64,000 bases of DNA. Origin: Marisediminitalea aggregata (GTDB taxonomy: Bacteria; Pseudomonadota; Gammaproteobacteria; Enterobacterales; Alteromonadaceae). The position numbers and the translations under genes were made by a program. How positions within the stretch are numbered: position 1 is the stretch's first letter; each line of letters begins with the position of its first letter. Where the stretch lies: assembly GCF_900129565.1 (NCBI RefSeq), contig NZ_FQWD01000003.1:659015-723014 (forward strand). Direction: 5' to 3'. The notes below the pieces were generated by a model. It was not told where the DNA came from and did no database searches. It saw only the letters and a list, made by a program, of their open reading frames with translations. Of the stretch, positions 1-7,771 are shown one piece after another.

Positions 1-811
1 TGAGAATGGCACCTGGTGGATTTTCCAGACTGGCCCCGGTATTGCCGGTAAGTGGTCAGCAAACGGTGTTACCTGGAACGATGCAGCGGCCATCTTCCCA
101 AATGGCTTGTCCTGGTGGAGCAACTATGTACCGGGTCACGACGGAATCGACGTATGGGCCCCTGACCTGAAACACTATAATGGTCGTGCCTGGCTGTATT
201 ACTCCATTTCAACCTTTGGTTCACGCGTATCGGCAATTGGTTTGACTTCAGCACCAACAGTAGCGAGTGGCAACTGGCGTGATGACGGCCTGGTGGTCAA
301 TACCACCAACAGCAATAATTACAATGCCATCGACCCTGAATTGGTAGTAGCGGCAGATGGCAGCCCCTGGTTAACCTTCGGTTCGTGGAACTCTGGCATA
401 AAAGTGACTCGTATTAACCCGATTACCATGAAACCATTTGGCCCGCTGTACAGCATTGCTAGTCGCTCCGGTGGTATTGAAGGGCCAGCGCTCATTTATC
501 GCCAGGGCTATTACTACTTATTCGTCTCCATTGGCGAATGCTGCAAGGGAACAGACAGTACTTACCGTATTGCCTATGGTCGGGCGACTGATATTCGCGG
601 ACCTTACCTCGACAAAAACGGTCAGGACATGATGCAAAGCGGCGGTACCATACTGGATGCAGGTAATTCACAGTGGGCTGGCCCCGGTGGTGAAGATATC
701 CTGAATACCGATGTGATGGTGCGTCACGCCTATGATGCCAGTGACAATGGCGTCCCCAAGCTGCTGATCAGTACGCTGAACTGGGATTCAAACGGTTGGC
801 CCCGCTACTAA
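1..811 (+). CDS. GH43 family endo-arabinanase, C-terminal part (partial at window start)
   Basis: The frame is open from base 2, so the gene begins upstream and only its last 269 codons are seen. The protein resembles glycoside hydrolase family 43 endo-1,5-alpha-L-arabinanases, five-bladed beta-propellers that cut the arabinan backbone of pectin. Visible hallmarks are WAPDL, the NAIDPE motif whose Asp (near base 332) is the pKa-modulating residue, the IEGPA motif whose Glu (near base 479) is the general acid, and the CCKGTDSTY and WAGPGG loops typical of arabinanases. The N-terminal general-base Asp and any signal peptide lie outside the window. A perfect hairpin follows the stop codon. Family is fairly sure; exact substrate is inferred. 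Confidence 0.88.
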   Translation, partial: ENGTWWIFQTGPGIAGKWSANGVTWNDAAAIFPNGLSWWSNYVPGHDGIDVWAPDLKHYNGRAWLYYSISTFGSRVSAIGLTSAPTVASGNWRDDGLVVNTTNSNNYNAIDPELVVAADGSPWLTFGSWNSGIKVTRINPITMKPFGPLYSIASRSGGIEGPALIYRQGYYYLFVSIGECCKGTDSTYRIAYGRATDIRGPYLDKNGQDMMQSGGTILDAGNSQWAGPGGEDILNTDVMVRHAYDASDNGVPKLLISTLNWDSNGWPRY

Positions 812-826
812 CTCTTTGTTTAAAAA

Positions 827-850
827 CGAATCCTGTGAACGCAGGATTCG
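827..850 (+). terminator. Hairpin after the arabinanase gene
   Basis: A perfect 9-bp inverted repeat (CGAATCCTG / CAGGATTCG) with a 6-base loop starts 15 bases after the arabinanase stop and is preceded by an A run. The T tract after it is weak, so it may be an inefficient or Rho-assisted terminator. Confidence 0.55.
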
Positions 851-916
851 TTGCTAAAAAGGCTTTATCGGCGTGTAAATTCGGGCTACTTTGTAACAAA
901 AACCAAGGAAGATTTT

Positions 917-1678
917 ATGCCTGATATTTACATGAACCGCTGGACCCGACGCATTGCAATATTCTGTGTCACAACGTTTATTTCCGCAGCCAGCCTGGCT
1001 TCGTCATTACCTGACTTTCCATTCGTTACCGTACAAGGTACAGCCAGTAAGGAACTCCCGCCCGATCGCGCAGACGTGTCATTCACCATTGAAACCTTCG
1101 ATGAGAAAGCAGAAACGGCAGATCGTATTCTGGCAGACACAACGGTAGCAGTGCTTAAGGTACTATCGACGCTGAACATCCCGGACAGCGCCATTACGGC
1201 TTATGAAATCAGTAAATACACTAAACGTGAACGTGGAGACAATTATCAGGATCTGGCGATACTGGGTTATGAGATGTCCCGCAATTTCACGGTAGAGCTG
1301 GACAATATTGATAATTACGCGCCGCTGTTTGAGGCACTGATGAAAATGCAAAATGTGGCCGATGTTGGCAGCAACTTTTCAGTTTCCAATGCCGATGAAA
1401 TAACGCTGTCGCTCATATCAGCGGCCGCCGCGAATGCAAAAGCCAAAGCCCAAACCATGGCGGCAGGTCTCGATGTGACATTAGGGAAAGTATTTGCGTT
1501 TAATGACTCAGGATCGTTTGACAACTTCTTTGCCAGCTTTGGGGTTGAGCAACGTTATCGTGCCGGAGCCTTAGAGATGAGAGTCTCAGGTTCTCGACAA
1601 CGAAGCACGACGGTATTCATTCCCCAAACTATCGAACTGTCGAAAACCGTAAATGTGATTTACCGCATTGAACCCTGA
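917..1678 (+). CDS. SIMPL-domain (DUF541/YggE-like) periplasmic protein
   Basis: A 253-residue protein with an N-terminal signal peptide (basic start, hydrophobic stretch, cleavage expected near SLA-SSLP) followed by a SIMPL domain (YggE/BP26-like). The start VTVQGTASKELPPDRADVSFTI is the usual opening strand of this family; the C-terminus ends in the typical VNVIYRIEP strand. YggE-like proteins are periplasmic, form oligomeric channels or rings, and have been linked to oxidative stress, but the biochemical role is unsettled. The ATG at 917 is preferred over the in-frame TTG at 851 because AAGGAAG lies just upstream and the signal peptide then starts correctly. It stands alone between two terminator-like hairpins. 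Confidence 0.85.
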   Translation: MPDIYMNRWTRRIAIFCVTTFISAASLASSLPDFPFVTVQGTASKELPPDRADVSFTIETFDEKAETADRILADTTVAVLKVLSTLNIPDSAITAYEISKYTKRERGDNYQDLAILGYEMSRNFTVELDNIDNYAPLFEALMKMQNVADVGSNFSVSNADEITLSLISAAAANAKAKAQTMAAGLDVTLGKVFAFNDSGSFDNFFASFGVEQRYRAGALEMRVSGSRQRSTTVFIPQTIELSKTVNVIYRIEP

Positions 1679-1703
1679 ACAACGGCCTGAATTAACACCG
1701 TTG

Positions 1704-1937
1704 CTAAACCGGTTTTGAGTACCCGGGCTGTTTAAACAACAGTTCGGGTTTGCCTTCAATTTCCGGCTCGTACACCACACTGCCCCAGTCGTTTGGCGGA
1801 ATGTCTTCAATGGCTACCGACACCGACGCTTCCGACGAGCCCAGTACATCCTGAATACACTGTGACATGGCGTCAGCCAGAGCCTGTTTTTGTTCATTAC
1901 TTTTTCCTGGCCACATTTGCACTTTAATGTGAGGCAT
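1704..1937 (-). CDS. pptA: 4-oxalocrotonate tautomerase family protein, PptA/YdcE-like
   Basis: A 77-residue protein of the tautomerase superfamily. Pro-2, which becomes the N-terminal catalytic proline after Met removal, is present (MPHIKVQMWPG). Length and the C-terminal LFKQPGYSKP match the E. coli PptA (YdcE) group of dimeric tautomerases rather than the 62-residue XylH type. The physiological substrate of PptA is unknown; in vitro it tautomerises phenylpyruvate-type enols. It lies 20 bases downstream of the HxlR regulator on the same strand and is probably co-transcribed with it, so it may belong to the same stress response as the divergent reductase. Confidence 0.82.
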   Translation of the reverse strand: MPHIKVQMWPGKSNEQKQALADAMSQCIQDVLGSSEASVSVAIEDIPPNDWGSVVYEPEIEGKPELLFKQPGYSKPV

Positions 1938-1957
1938 AGAGTAAGTCCTTTATTTCA

Positions 1958-2338
1958 CTAACTGGCATACTTTTTATCATACTTTAATTGTGCTTGTTGT
2001 ACTTCTTTCATGTGAGATTCAGCCCAATGCGACAGTGCAGCAACAGCGTCGGTAAGCGTCGCGCCCAATGCGGTCAGACTATATTCCACCGTTACAGGCA
2101 CTGTCGGAAAAACCTCTCTGTTTATTAAGCCATCGCGTTCCAGCTTCTTCAGTGTTTGCGACAACACTTTTTGCGATACGCCTTTAATTGCTTTTTTTAA
2201 CTGATTAAAACGAGTCGGTTCATTGCGTAAACAATCCAATACCAACAAGGACCATTTATCCGCTATTCGATTCAACACAGCCCGGGTTGGGCATTTGTCT
2301 TCATAAACGTCATAAGGATGTTGCATTCTGTGCTCCAA
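1958..2338 (-). CDS. HxlR-family winged-helix transcriptional regulator
   Basis: A 126-residue HxlR/MarR-like regulator. The order is typical: a Cys near the N-terminus (DKCPTRAVLNRIADKWSLLVL), a helix-turn-helix reading TRFNQLKKAIKGVSQKVLSQTLKKLERDGLI, and the wing with VPVTVEYSLTALG. The single conserved Cys is the usual sensor of quinones, diamide or aldehydes in relatives such as YodB and HypR, so redox or electrophile sensing is likely by homology. It is divergent from an NmrA-like NAD(P)-binding protein, a common HxlR arrangement, and the shared intergenic region contains a palindrome that could be its operator. An internal Met at residue 5 is an alternative start. Confidence 0.88.
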   Translation of the reverse strand: MEHRMQHPYDVYEDKCPTRAVLNRIADKWSLLVLDCLRNEPTRFNQLKKAIKGVSQKVLSQTLKKLERDGLINREVFPTVPVTVEYSLTALGATLTDAVAALSHWAESHMKEVQQAQLKYDKKYAS

Positions 2339-2416
2339 CGGTTACCCAGAGGTGACTTTGTGACAAAAAGGTGCCTTCTTCCGCTTACTCTCCCATAGGT
2401 TTATATTAAATACAAG

Positions 2417-2431
2417 GTATCTAAAAGATAC
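2417..2431. promoter_or_regulatory. Candidate HxlR operator
   Basis: A perfect 6-bp inverted repeat GTATCT-aaa-AGATAC sits in the AT-rich region between the divergent HxlR and reductase genes, about 30 bases before the reductase start. Its position and symmetry fit an operator for the dimeric HxlR protein controlling one or both promoters. Assignment is inferred from position. Confidence 0.5.
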
Positions 2432-2462
2432 TTAATTAATTTATACAACCTTGGAGATCACT

Positions 2463-3299
2463 ATGACTAAAATAGCAGTGCTTGGTGCTAATGGCACCGT
2501 CGCCCAACACATCGTTCCTGCATTGTTACAGGCGGGACATCAGGTTTTTGCAGCCAGTCGTTCAGGTAAGAGCGAATCAGCTGCAGTCGGAGCCAGTGTT
2601 GACTTCGCTGAGCCAGATACATTTGTTCCGCTGTTTCAACAGGTAGAGACCGCTTATGTCATGTTGCCTACAGGCAATGTGGATATCGAAGCGAAATTGC
2701 TCCCTATTATAGATATTGCAGCCAAAAACAACGTAAAAGTCGTTTTTCAAAGTGTATTCGGTGTCGATGCCGACGACAGTATTCCTTACCGAAAGGTCGA
2801 ACTGGCGTTAATTGCCAGTGGCATACCTTATGTTATTTTACGTCCAAACTGGTTTATGGATAACTTTCACACGTTTTGGCTGGCGGGGATTAAACACGGG
2901 GAACTGGCGCTGCCTGCAGGCGATGCGAGAACCAGTTTTATTGATGCGCGGGACATTGCTGATTCAGCGGTTGTGGCACTCACCACAAACACCTTCGATA
3001 ACCAGGCTTTCGATTTAACCGGTGCAGAGGCATTAAGCTATGCGGAAGCCGTTGCTACTATTAGTTACGTTATAAACCAACCAATTCGTTACGAAGCGTC
3101 CACAGCAGACAGTTTTATAGATACCCTAATTAATGCTGGCGTTGATTCAAATTACGCGCACTTTCTTGCCGCCATTTTTGAGCCCGTTGCTGCGGGCTTT
3201 ACCGCTGCAGTAACTCAGCATGTCGCTTTGATAACGGGGCATAAACCGCGTTCTCTGAACGATTACCTTTCTGCTCACGCATCAAAATTCTCACTATAA
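2463..3299 (+). CDS. NmrA-like NAD(P)-binding oxidoreductase
   Basis: A 278-residue atypical short-chain dehydrogenase of the NmrA/quinone-reductase-2 (YtfG) type. The N-terminal Rossmann motif reads LGANGTVAQHI (an NmrA-style GxxGxxG variant); RPNWFMDNF and SFIDARDIADSAV are the conserved middle motifs of the group; a full catalytic Tyr-x-x-x-Lys is not evident, as usual in NmrA-like proteins. These proteins reduce quinones or act as redox sensors with NAD(P). The ATG at 2463 is preferred to an upstream TTG because GGAG sits 6 bases before it. Divergence from an HxlR regulator suggests induction by electrophiles. Exact activity is not known. Confidence 0.82.
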   Translation: MTKIAVLGANGTVAQHIVPALLQAGHQVFAASRSGKSESAAVGASVDFAEPDTFVPLFQQVETAYVMLPTGNVDIEAKLLPIIDIAAKNNVKVVFQSVFGVDADDSIPYRKVELALIASGIPYVILRPNWFMDNFHTFWLAGIKHGELALPAGDARTSFIDARDIADSAVVALTTNTFDNQAFDLTGAEALSYAEAVATISYVINQPIRYEASTADSFIDTLINAGVDSNYAHFLAAIFEPVAAGFTAAVTQHVALITGHKPRSLNDYLSAHASKFSL

Positions 3300-3307
3300 G
3301 TTAGCGA

Positions 3308-3329
3308 CCAGGCATATCACTATGCCTGG
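3308..3329. terminator. Hairpin between convergent genes
   Basis: A perfect 9-bp stem (CCAGGCATA / TATGCCTGG) with a 4-base loop lies between the reductase gene and the convergent monooxygenase gene. It could stop transcription in both directions, though neither side has a strong T tract. Confidence 0.45.
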
Positions 3330-3339
3330 CATTCCATGC

Positions 3340-4467
3340 TTAAATGGGCTGGGCTAAAGCAATGCCGGACCGACGCATTATATCAGTATGCTCTTCCTTA
3401 TCGCCCCCTTCAATTTCAATTTCAGCCAGGCGGCCTGAATTCTCAACCACCATTTTACAGCGTTCGAAACGACGGGTTTGGAAGCCTTCGAGTGCATCAT
3501 CCAAGGTGTTTTTATTCGCAATCTCATCTGCCAACACCAATGCATCCTCAATACCAATACACGCACCGCTAGCCAAATGAGGCGTGGTGGCATGCACGGT
3601 GTCACCAATTAATACAACTCTGCCTTTGTACCATGGAGCAGGCATCATGACGCGCTCAAGCGGACGATAATGAATCAGGCTGTCACTGCTCAACATCGCT
3701 GACATCGTTTGGACCATTTCGGCAGGAAACTGTGCTAACAACGCCTTGAGATCGCTCATAAAGGCTTCGGGATCCCTGAAATCATTGTCCTCGCGATTTT
3801 CCGTCACAAACATATACATGTCATTTTCAGACATGGGGTTCACGCCCACTTTTATGTGCTGGCTTACCCACATCATGGTGTTGTTTACTTCTGGTAGCCG
3901 AGGCAACACAGCGCGCCAAACCCCCTGTCCAATATAGGCAGGCTTATCGGCATCTGGGAACAGCGTCTGACGTACTTTCGAATACACGCCATCGGCACCA
4001 ATGACCAGGTCGTATTCTTTCGTTGTGCCGTCAGTAAATTGAACTTCAACACTCTCTCCCCGATCCTGAATTGACGTAAACGTAACGCCTAATCGCACAT
4101 TTGTACTGGTTGTTCTGGTTTTACTTGTAAGAATTTTTGCCAGAACCGGCCTCATGATCGCGCCGCCGCCGGGCAAACCTGCTTCAATAGGAGGGGACGG
4201 AATGTGCGCCAGGTGCAAGCCATGCGGAGCATGAATGTCTAGCCCGGCATTAGCATTGCCCACCTTCAGGTATTCTTCCAATATACCCAACTGTTTAAAT
4301 GCCCGCATTGTTGCGCCACCAATGCTAATCCCGGCGCCATCGGTGCGCCAGTTAGGATCGATTTCTACCAAATCGACGTCCACGCCAACTTTGCTTAGCT
4401 CAATGGCCGCAGACATGCCTGAAAAGCCACCACCTATAATAAGTACGTTGTTTATACAATTGCTCAT
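3340..4467 (-). CDS. FAD-dependent aromatic monooxygenase
   Basis: A 375-residue group A flavoprotein monooxygenase (PHBH fold). All three family fingerprints are present: the dinucleotide-binding GGGFSGMSAA near the N-terminus, the DG motif LVIGADGVYSKVR, and the GD motif VVLIGDTVHATTPHLASG with the conserved Pro. Such enzymes hydroxylate aromatic rings with NAD(P)H and oxygen; the sequence resembles the 2,6-dihydroxypyridine/salicylate hydroxylase side of the family. The start at 4467 overlaps the ferredoxin stop as ATGA, showing translational coupling. As last gene of the operon it may make the catechol that the extradiol enzyme opens. The natural substrate is not evident. Confidence 0.88.
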   Translation of the reverse strand: MSNCINNVLIIGGGFSGMSAAIELSKVGVDVDLVEIDPNWRTDGAGISIGGATMRAFKQLGILEEYLKVGNANAGLDIHAPHGLHLAHIPSPPIEAGLPGGGAIMRPVLAKILTSKTRTTSTNVRLGVTFTSIQDRGESVEVQFTDGTTKEYDLVIGADGVYSKVRQTLFPDADKPAYIGQGVWRAVLPRLPEVNNTMMWVSQHIKVGVNPMSENDMYMFVTENREDNDFRDPEAFMSDLKALLAQFPAEMVQTMSAMLSSDSLIHYRPLERVMMPAPWYKGRVVLIGDTVHATTPHLASGACIGIEDALVLADEIANKNTLDDALEGFQTRRFERCKMVVENSGRLAEIEIEGGDKEEHTDIMRRSGIALAQPI

Positions 4468-4820
4468 TGTTCCAAGTCCTCCAGAGCGACCCACAGAGAA
4501 TCGTCAGATTCGCGAATCACGGATATCGGTCGCAAGGACTCGCCTTTGCAAGGACCCGAAGTACAAAGTCCGGACCGAATATTAAATAGTGCGCCATGTG
4601 CGGCGCAGACAATGTTTTCGCCCGCAGCATCCAGATACTCATCTTTTTTCCACGGCAAACTCGTATCGCCGTAATGCGGGCAGACATCGGCATAGGCATA
4701 AAAATAACGGCCTTGCCGAACAACAAAGAGAGTGTCAAAGCCGCGCCGGTTTGGATCAAACCCTTGGGCACAGTAGTCGGGAATATCTTCAGCCCGGCAC
4801 AGCCTGACACGCTTGCTCAT
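4464..4820 (-). CDS. Rieske [2Fe-2S] ferredoxin-like protein
   Basis: A 118-residue protein with both halves of a Rieske cluster site: CPH in DVCPHYGD and CxxH in VCAAHGALFN, separated by 22 residues (somewhat longer than the common 15-17). It resembles the ferredoxin component that shuttles electrons to ring-hydroxylating oxygenases. The ATG at 4820 overlaps the dioxygenase stop (TAATG) and its own stop overlaps the next start (ATGA), so it is embedded in the operon. Oddly there is no Rieske oxygenase alpha subunit or ferredoxin reductase nearby; the only oxygenase partner in reach is the FAD monooxygenase. Its electron donor and acceptor are unknown. Confidence 0.85.
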   Translation of the reverse strand: MSKRVRLCRAEDIPDYCAQGFDPNRRGFDTLFVVRQGRYFYAYADVCPHYGDTSLPWKKDEYLDAAGENIVCAAHGALFNIRSGLCTSGPCKGESLRPISVIRESDDSLWVALEDLEQ

Positions 4821-5755
4821 TACGCCTCCGGTTTTGGTGGAGGGGGTCCCATTGGGGCCCATTTCTCACGGTATTGCAGCAAGAACACCTGAGAGTTGTC
4901 GGCACCCGGCATGGCCTCACGGGCTTCCCAGCTTTCGTCGTGTAAGTCCATATCTGCATCAAATTCCATGTTGCAGCCAAACGGGCTCTTGAAGTACCAA
5001 AACCAGTTAGAACCAAAGATATGGCGGCCTGGCCCCCAAAAGCTCTGGTAACCCTTGTTCACCATATTGGTTCCCGCTGTAACCACATCGGTAGGGCCGC
5101 CCATATGGAAGGTAAAGTGTTCAATTCCTTTCATGTGGGGTGGCGTTTGAATAAAGAACACCGTATGGTGGTCCTGAGTACCGGCCGGACGCATGAATGG
5201 ACCTACATGCGTGAAACGGTCAGTTGTAACAAACCCTAAACGGTCGCGATAAAACGCCTCTTGCTTGGGGGCATCTGGCACGAAATACACCACATGCGAC
5301 AACGATCTCGGTCTTGGCGAGTCATCTTTACTCACAGCAACGTTATTCACACCACGTTGTGCTGTTGCGCCAGGCGCATTGATGACTTCAGCAGATAACT
5401 GTAGTGATTTACGCACAGTTACCTGAAAACCAATGACAAATCCCATATCGTCGACGGATTCAATACTGCCATCTGCAAATGTTTTTACGTCACGGTCTTT
5501 GCTTAGTTCTGATGCAATAGCATCAACGGTAGCCTGGTCAGCAACGCCATAAACGGTTTTGCGCAGCATACTGCCGGTTTCCAAAGGTGCCGGGAGGCTA
5601 TCATCGTCTTTTGCTCGAATTTCTATCCCTGTTCCATCCAGCGCCATAAAGCCATAGTCACCGTCAGCGACCAGGCCGTAATCGCTGGCAAACTGGCGAC
5701 ATGCCGCTACATCGTCAACGCCAAATACCAACAGATCGGGTCCAATAATATTCAT
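4820..5755 (-). CDS. Extradiol ring-cleavage dioxygenase (VOC, type I)
   Basis: A 311-residue two-domain vicinal-oxygen-chelate protein like type I extradiol dioxygenases, which cleave catechols next to the diol with Fe(II) and oxygen. The C-terminal half carries a plausible 2-His-1-Glu iron site: His in LSHVVYFVPD, His in IEHFTFHMG, and Glu in CNMEFDAD. The degenerate N-terminal VOC half (residues ~1-130) lacks these ligands, as expected. The ATG at 5755 has GGAG 6 bases upstream and overlaps the tail of the hydrolase gene, so it is chosen over an upstream ATG. Within the operon it is the ring-opening step. Substrate unknown. Confidence 0.85.
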   Translation of the reverse strand: MNIIGPDLLVFGVDDVAACRQFASDYGLVADGDYGFMALDGTGIEIRAKDDDSLPAPLETGSMLRKTVYGVADQATVDAIASELSKDRDVKTFADGSIESVDDMGFVIGFQVTVRKSLQLSAEVINAPGATAQRGVNNVAVSKDDSPRPRSLSHVVYFVPDAPKQEAFYRDRLGFVTTDRFTHVGPFMRPAGTQDHHTVFFIQTPPHMKGIEHFTFHMGGPTDVVTAGTNMVNKGYQSFWGPGRHIFGSNWFWYFKSPFGCNMEFDADMDLHDESWEAREAMPGADNSQVFLLQYREKWAPMGPPPPKPEA

Positions 5756-5771
5756 GGTTATCTCCGGTGAT

Positions 5772-6929
5772 TTACGCGGTACGCGCATTTAAGTTTTCAG
5801 CTACCCAGTCAGCAATATACTGACCGGCGTTGATGCTGTTATCGAAACTCGAGTGCTGAACTCCGCCCTCGCGCTGCGTGAAGATTTTCAGCTCTCGTTT
5901 GGGGCTGTTGACCAGTTGATCGTATGTTCGCTGGGCCCATTTGAGAGGAATCTGAGAGTCTTTCTCCCCGTGGGTAACCAGGAAAGGCACTTTAATTTTC
6001 TCTACCTGGCCATCAAGATGAACGTTCTCGGCAATTTGCATAAATTCATCGATGTCTTTAGCACCCCATACCCAGCATACGTGCTGCCAGTAGTGAGGAA
6101 CCGGGAAGTCGCCTTCTTTTTCCAGACGACGCTTTTGCACATCACGCCAATCATGGTTAGCTCCCCATACCACGCCCAGTGCTATGCGAGGTTCATTGGC
6201 CACGGCACGCGGGCAGTAATAGCCGCCCAGCGAAACGCCTTCCATGCCAATGCGTTTACTGTCTACTTCCGGATGTTGCTCCAGCCAGTCGACTACAGGT
6301 GTCGCCCAGTGTTCGGCGTCAAAACGTGCAGTAAAATCCTGTAAACGAATTGCCTCACCGGTTCCGGGTTGATCCAGTATCAGGGAAGACACTCCTCGCT
6401 TAGCTAGCCAGTCCGGTAACCCAACCCGGTATTTGAGTTCTTTAGTGGAATCCAGCCCATTAACCTGAATTAAAATAGGTGCAGGGCCATCAACGCCTTC
6501 AGCACGCACGTATAATGCAGACAAGTGTTTGCCTTCATAGGGGATCTCAACGCGCTGACAGTTTTCTTTGCCAAGTTCCACACTCTTGTGGAATAGTTCA
6601 AGTGAACGTTTATAAAGCGCCAGACGACCGGGTGAATTGTGCCCTTGCAGGCGCTCACAGGTGATAAGGTAACTGGAAGCACGTTTGTACTTTTCACCAG
6701 CTGAAAGCAATCTGCCGCGTTCAATGTCTTCTTCTGCTAAGCCACAGAGTTTGTCTGCCATTGTTGCCCAGGTATCACGAAACGCCTGTGTGCCTTCTTT
6801 ATCTGGTTGTTTAGCAGCATCTTGTAAAGGTGCGCACATTTCTTCGATTTCACCAATTCGCGCGCCCATTTCAATGGCCAGATCCACCGATAGGTTCCAA
6901 ACATAATTGGTAGGAAAATATTTAAACAT
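5772..6929 (-). CDS. Alpha/beta hydrolase, 2,6-dihydroxypseudooxynicotine hydrolase-like
   Basis: A 385-residue alpha/beta hydrolase with a long N-terminal helical cap (residues ~1-130), the layout of 2,6-dihydroxypseudooxynicotine hydrolase and FrsA/YqiA-like C-C hydrolases. The catalytic triad is visible: nucleophile Ser in GVSLGGYY, Asp in HGEKDSQIP, and His in GGVQHSSFDN. In meta-cleavage pathways such enzymes split the C-C bond of the ring-opened product, which fits its place directly upstream of the extradiol dioxygenase gene. The C-C bond role is inferred from the operon; an esterase or amidase role is possible. Confidence 0.85.
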   Translation of the reverse strand: MFKYFPTNYVWNLSVDLAIEMGARIGEIEEMCAPLQDAAKQPDKEGTQAFRDTWATMADKLCGLAEEDIERGRLLSAGEKYKRASSYLITCERLQGHNSPGRLALYKRSLELFHKSVELGKENCQRVEIPYEGKHLSALYVRAEGVDGPAPILIQVNGLDSTKELKYRVGLPDWLAKRGVSSLILDQPGTGEAIRLQDFTARFDAEHWATPVVDWLEQHPEVDSKRIGMEGVSLGGYYCPRAVANEPRIALGVVWGANHDWRDVQKRRLEKEGDFPVPHYWQHVCWVWGAKDIDEFMQIAENVHLDGQVEKIKVPFLVTHGEKDSQIPLKWAQRTYDQLVNSPKRELKIFTQREGGVQHSSFDNSINAGQYIADWVAENLNARTA

Positions 6930-6973
6930 TGATTGTCCTCATGGTTTTACTCCCCTGTTAATCGGGGTCATGA

Positions 6974-7771
6974 CTAGTTATTCGTTTTAGGTACAAACGC
7001 CACAGCGCGCACAAAACCGGCTGAAGCGTGTTTAATCTTGTAAGGGAAGCAAGACACCCAGAATCCTGTTGATGGCAAGGCTTCCAGATTGGATAGCTTT
7101 TCCATCTGACCGTAGCCAATGTCTCTGCCGGCCTTGTGACCTTCCCAAATAATCGAGGCATCGCCTGACTCTGCGAAACGTTCCCGGGTAAATTTGAAAG
7201 GCGCGTCCCAACTCCACGCATCAGTCCCTACGACTTTGACACCGCGTTCCAGTAAATAGAGTGTTGCTTCACGCCCGATACCCACTCCCGCTTCAAGGTA
7301 ACCAGGCTGTCCGAAAAGTGCTCCGGCGCGAGTGTTAACAACAACAATATCCAACGGCGCCAGGCTATGACCGATTCTCTTGAGTTCAGCTTCAACTTCA
7401 TCCGGAGTAACAACATGACCATCCGGCAAGTGGCGAAAATCCAGTTTTACACCCGCCTGAAAACACCATTCCAGCGGTAATTCATCGATACCATAGGCTG
7501 GTTTACCGCCATCGGTCGTTGACGCGTAGTGCCAGGGCGCATCCATGTGGGTGCCACTGTGTGTGGTAATATTCAATCGTTCCGCCGCCCACGACTCATT
7601 ACCCGGCAATTGATCAATACTCAGGCCCGGAAACATAGCTGCCATTTCAGGCCAGCCCTGCTGATGATCCATGTAATCGATTTTGGGTAGCAATGGTGGT
7701 GGATCAGTATGAGGGTTGTTGTCGAGGGTGACTGACAAATCAATCAGGGTAAACTGTCCCGGGTTAAACAT
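6974..7771 (-). CDS. Cyclase-family metal hydrolase (kynurenine formamidase/isatin hydrolase-like)
   Basis: A 265-residue member of the cyclase family (Pfam Cyclase, PF04199). The signature metal-binding motif HSGTHMDAPWH is intact, with a further conserved stretch VGTDAWSWD. Known members hydrolyse N-formylkynurenine or isatin amide bonds with Mn or Zn. The gene overlaps the upstream fumarylacetoacetase-family gene by 8 bases, so the two are coupled. An amide- or lactam-cleaving enzyme in the operon hints that the substrate may contain nitrogen, but this is inference. Confidence 0.86.
   Translation of the reverse strand: MFNPGQFTLIDLSVTLDNNPHTDPPPLLPKIDYMDHQQGWPEMAAMFPGLSIDQLPGNESWAAERLNITTHSGTHMDAPWHYASTTDGGKPAYGIDELPLEWCFQAGVKLDFRHLPDGHVVTPDEVEAELKRIGHSLAPLDIVVVNTRAGALFGQPGYLEAGVGIGREATLYLLERGVKVVGTDAWSWDAPFKFTRERFAESGDASIIWEGHKAGRDIGYGQMEKLSNLEALPSTGFWVSCFPYKIKHASAGFVRAVAFVPKTNN

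Noticed and set aside
1704..1937. Tautomerase as part of the nearby meta-cleavage pathway
   Set aside because: It is the PptA type, lies in the HxlR operon and is separated from the catabolic operon by a gene on the other strand and a hairpin.
5853..6344. Open frame of 163 codons on the plus strand
   Set aside because: It is antisense to the alpha/beta hydrolase gene, has no ribosome site and no recognisable domain; a shadow of the real gene.
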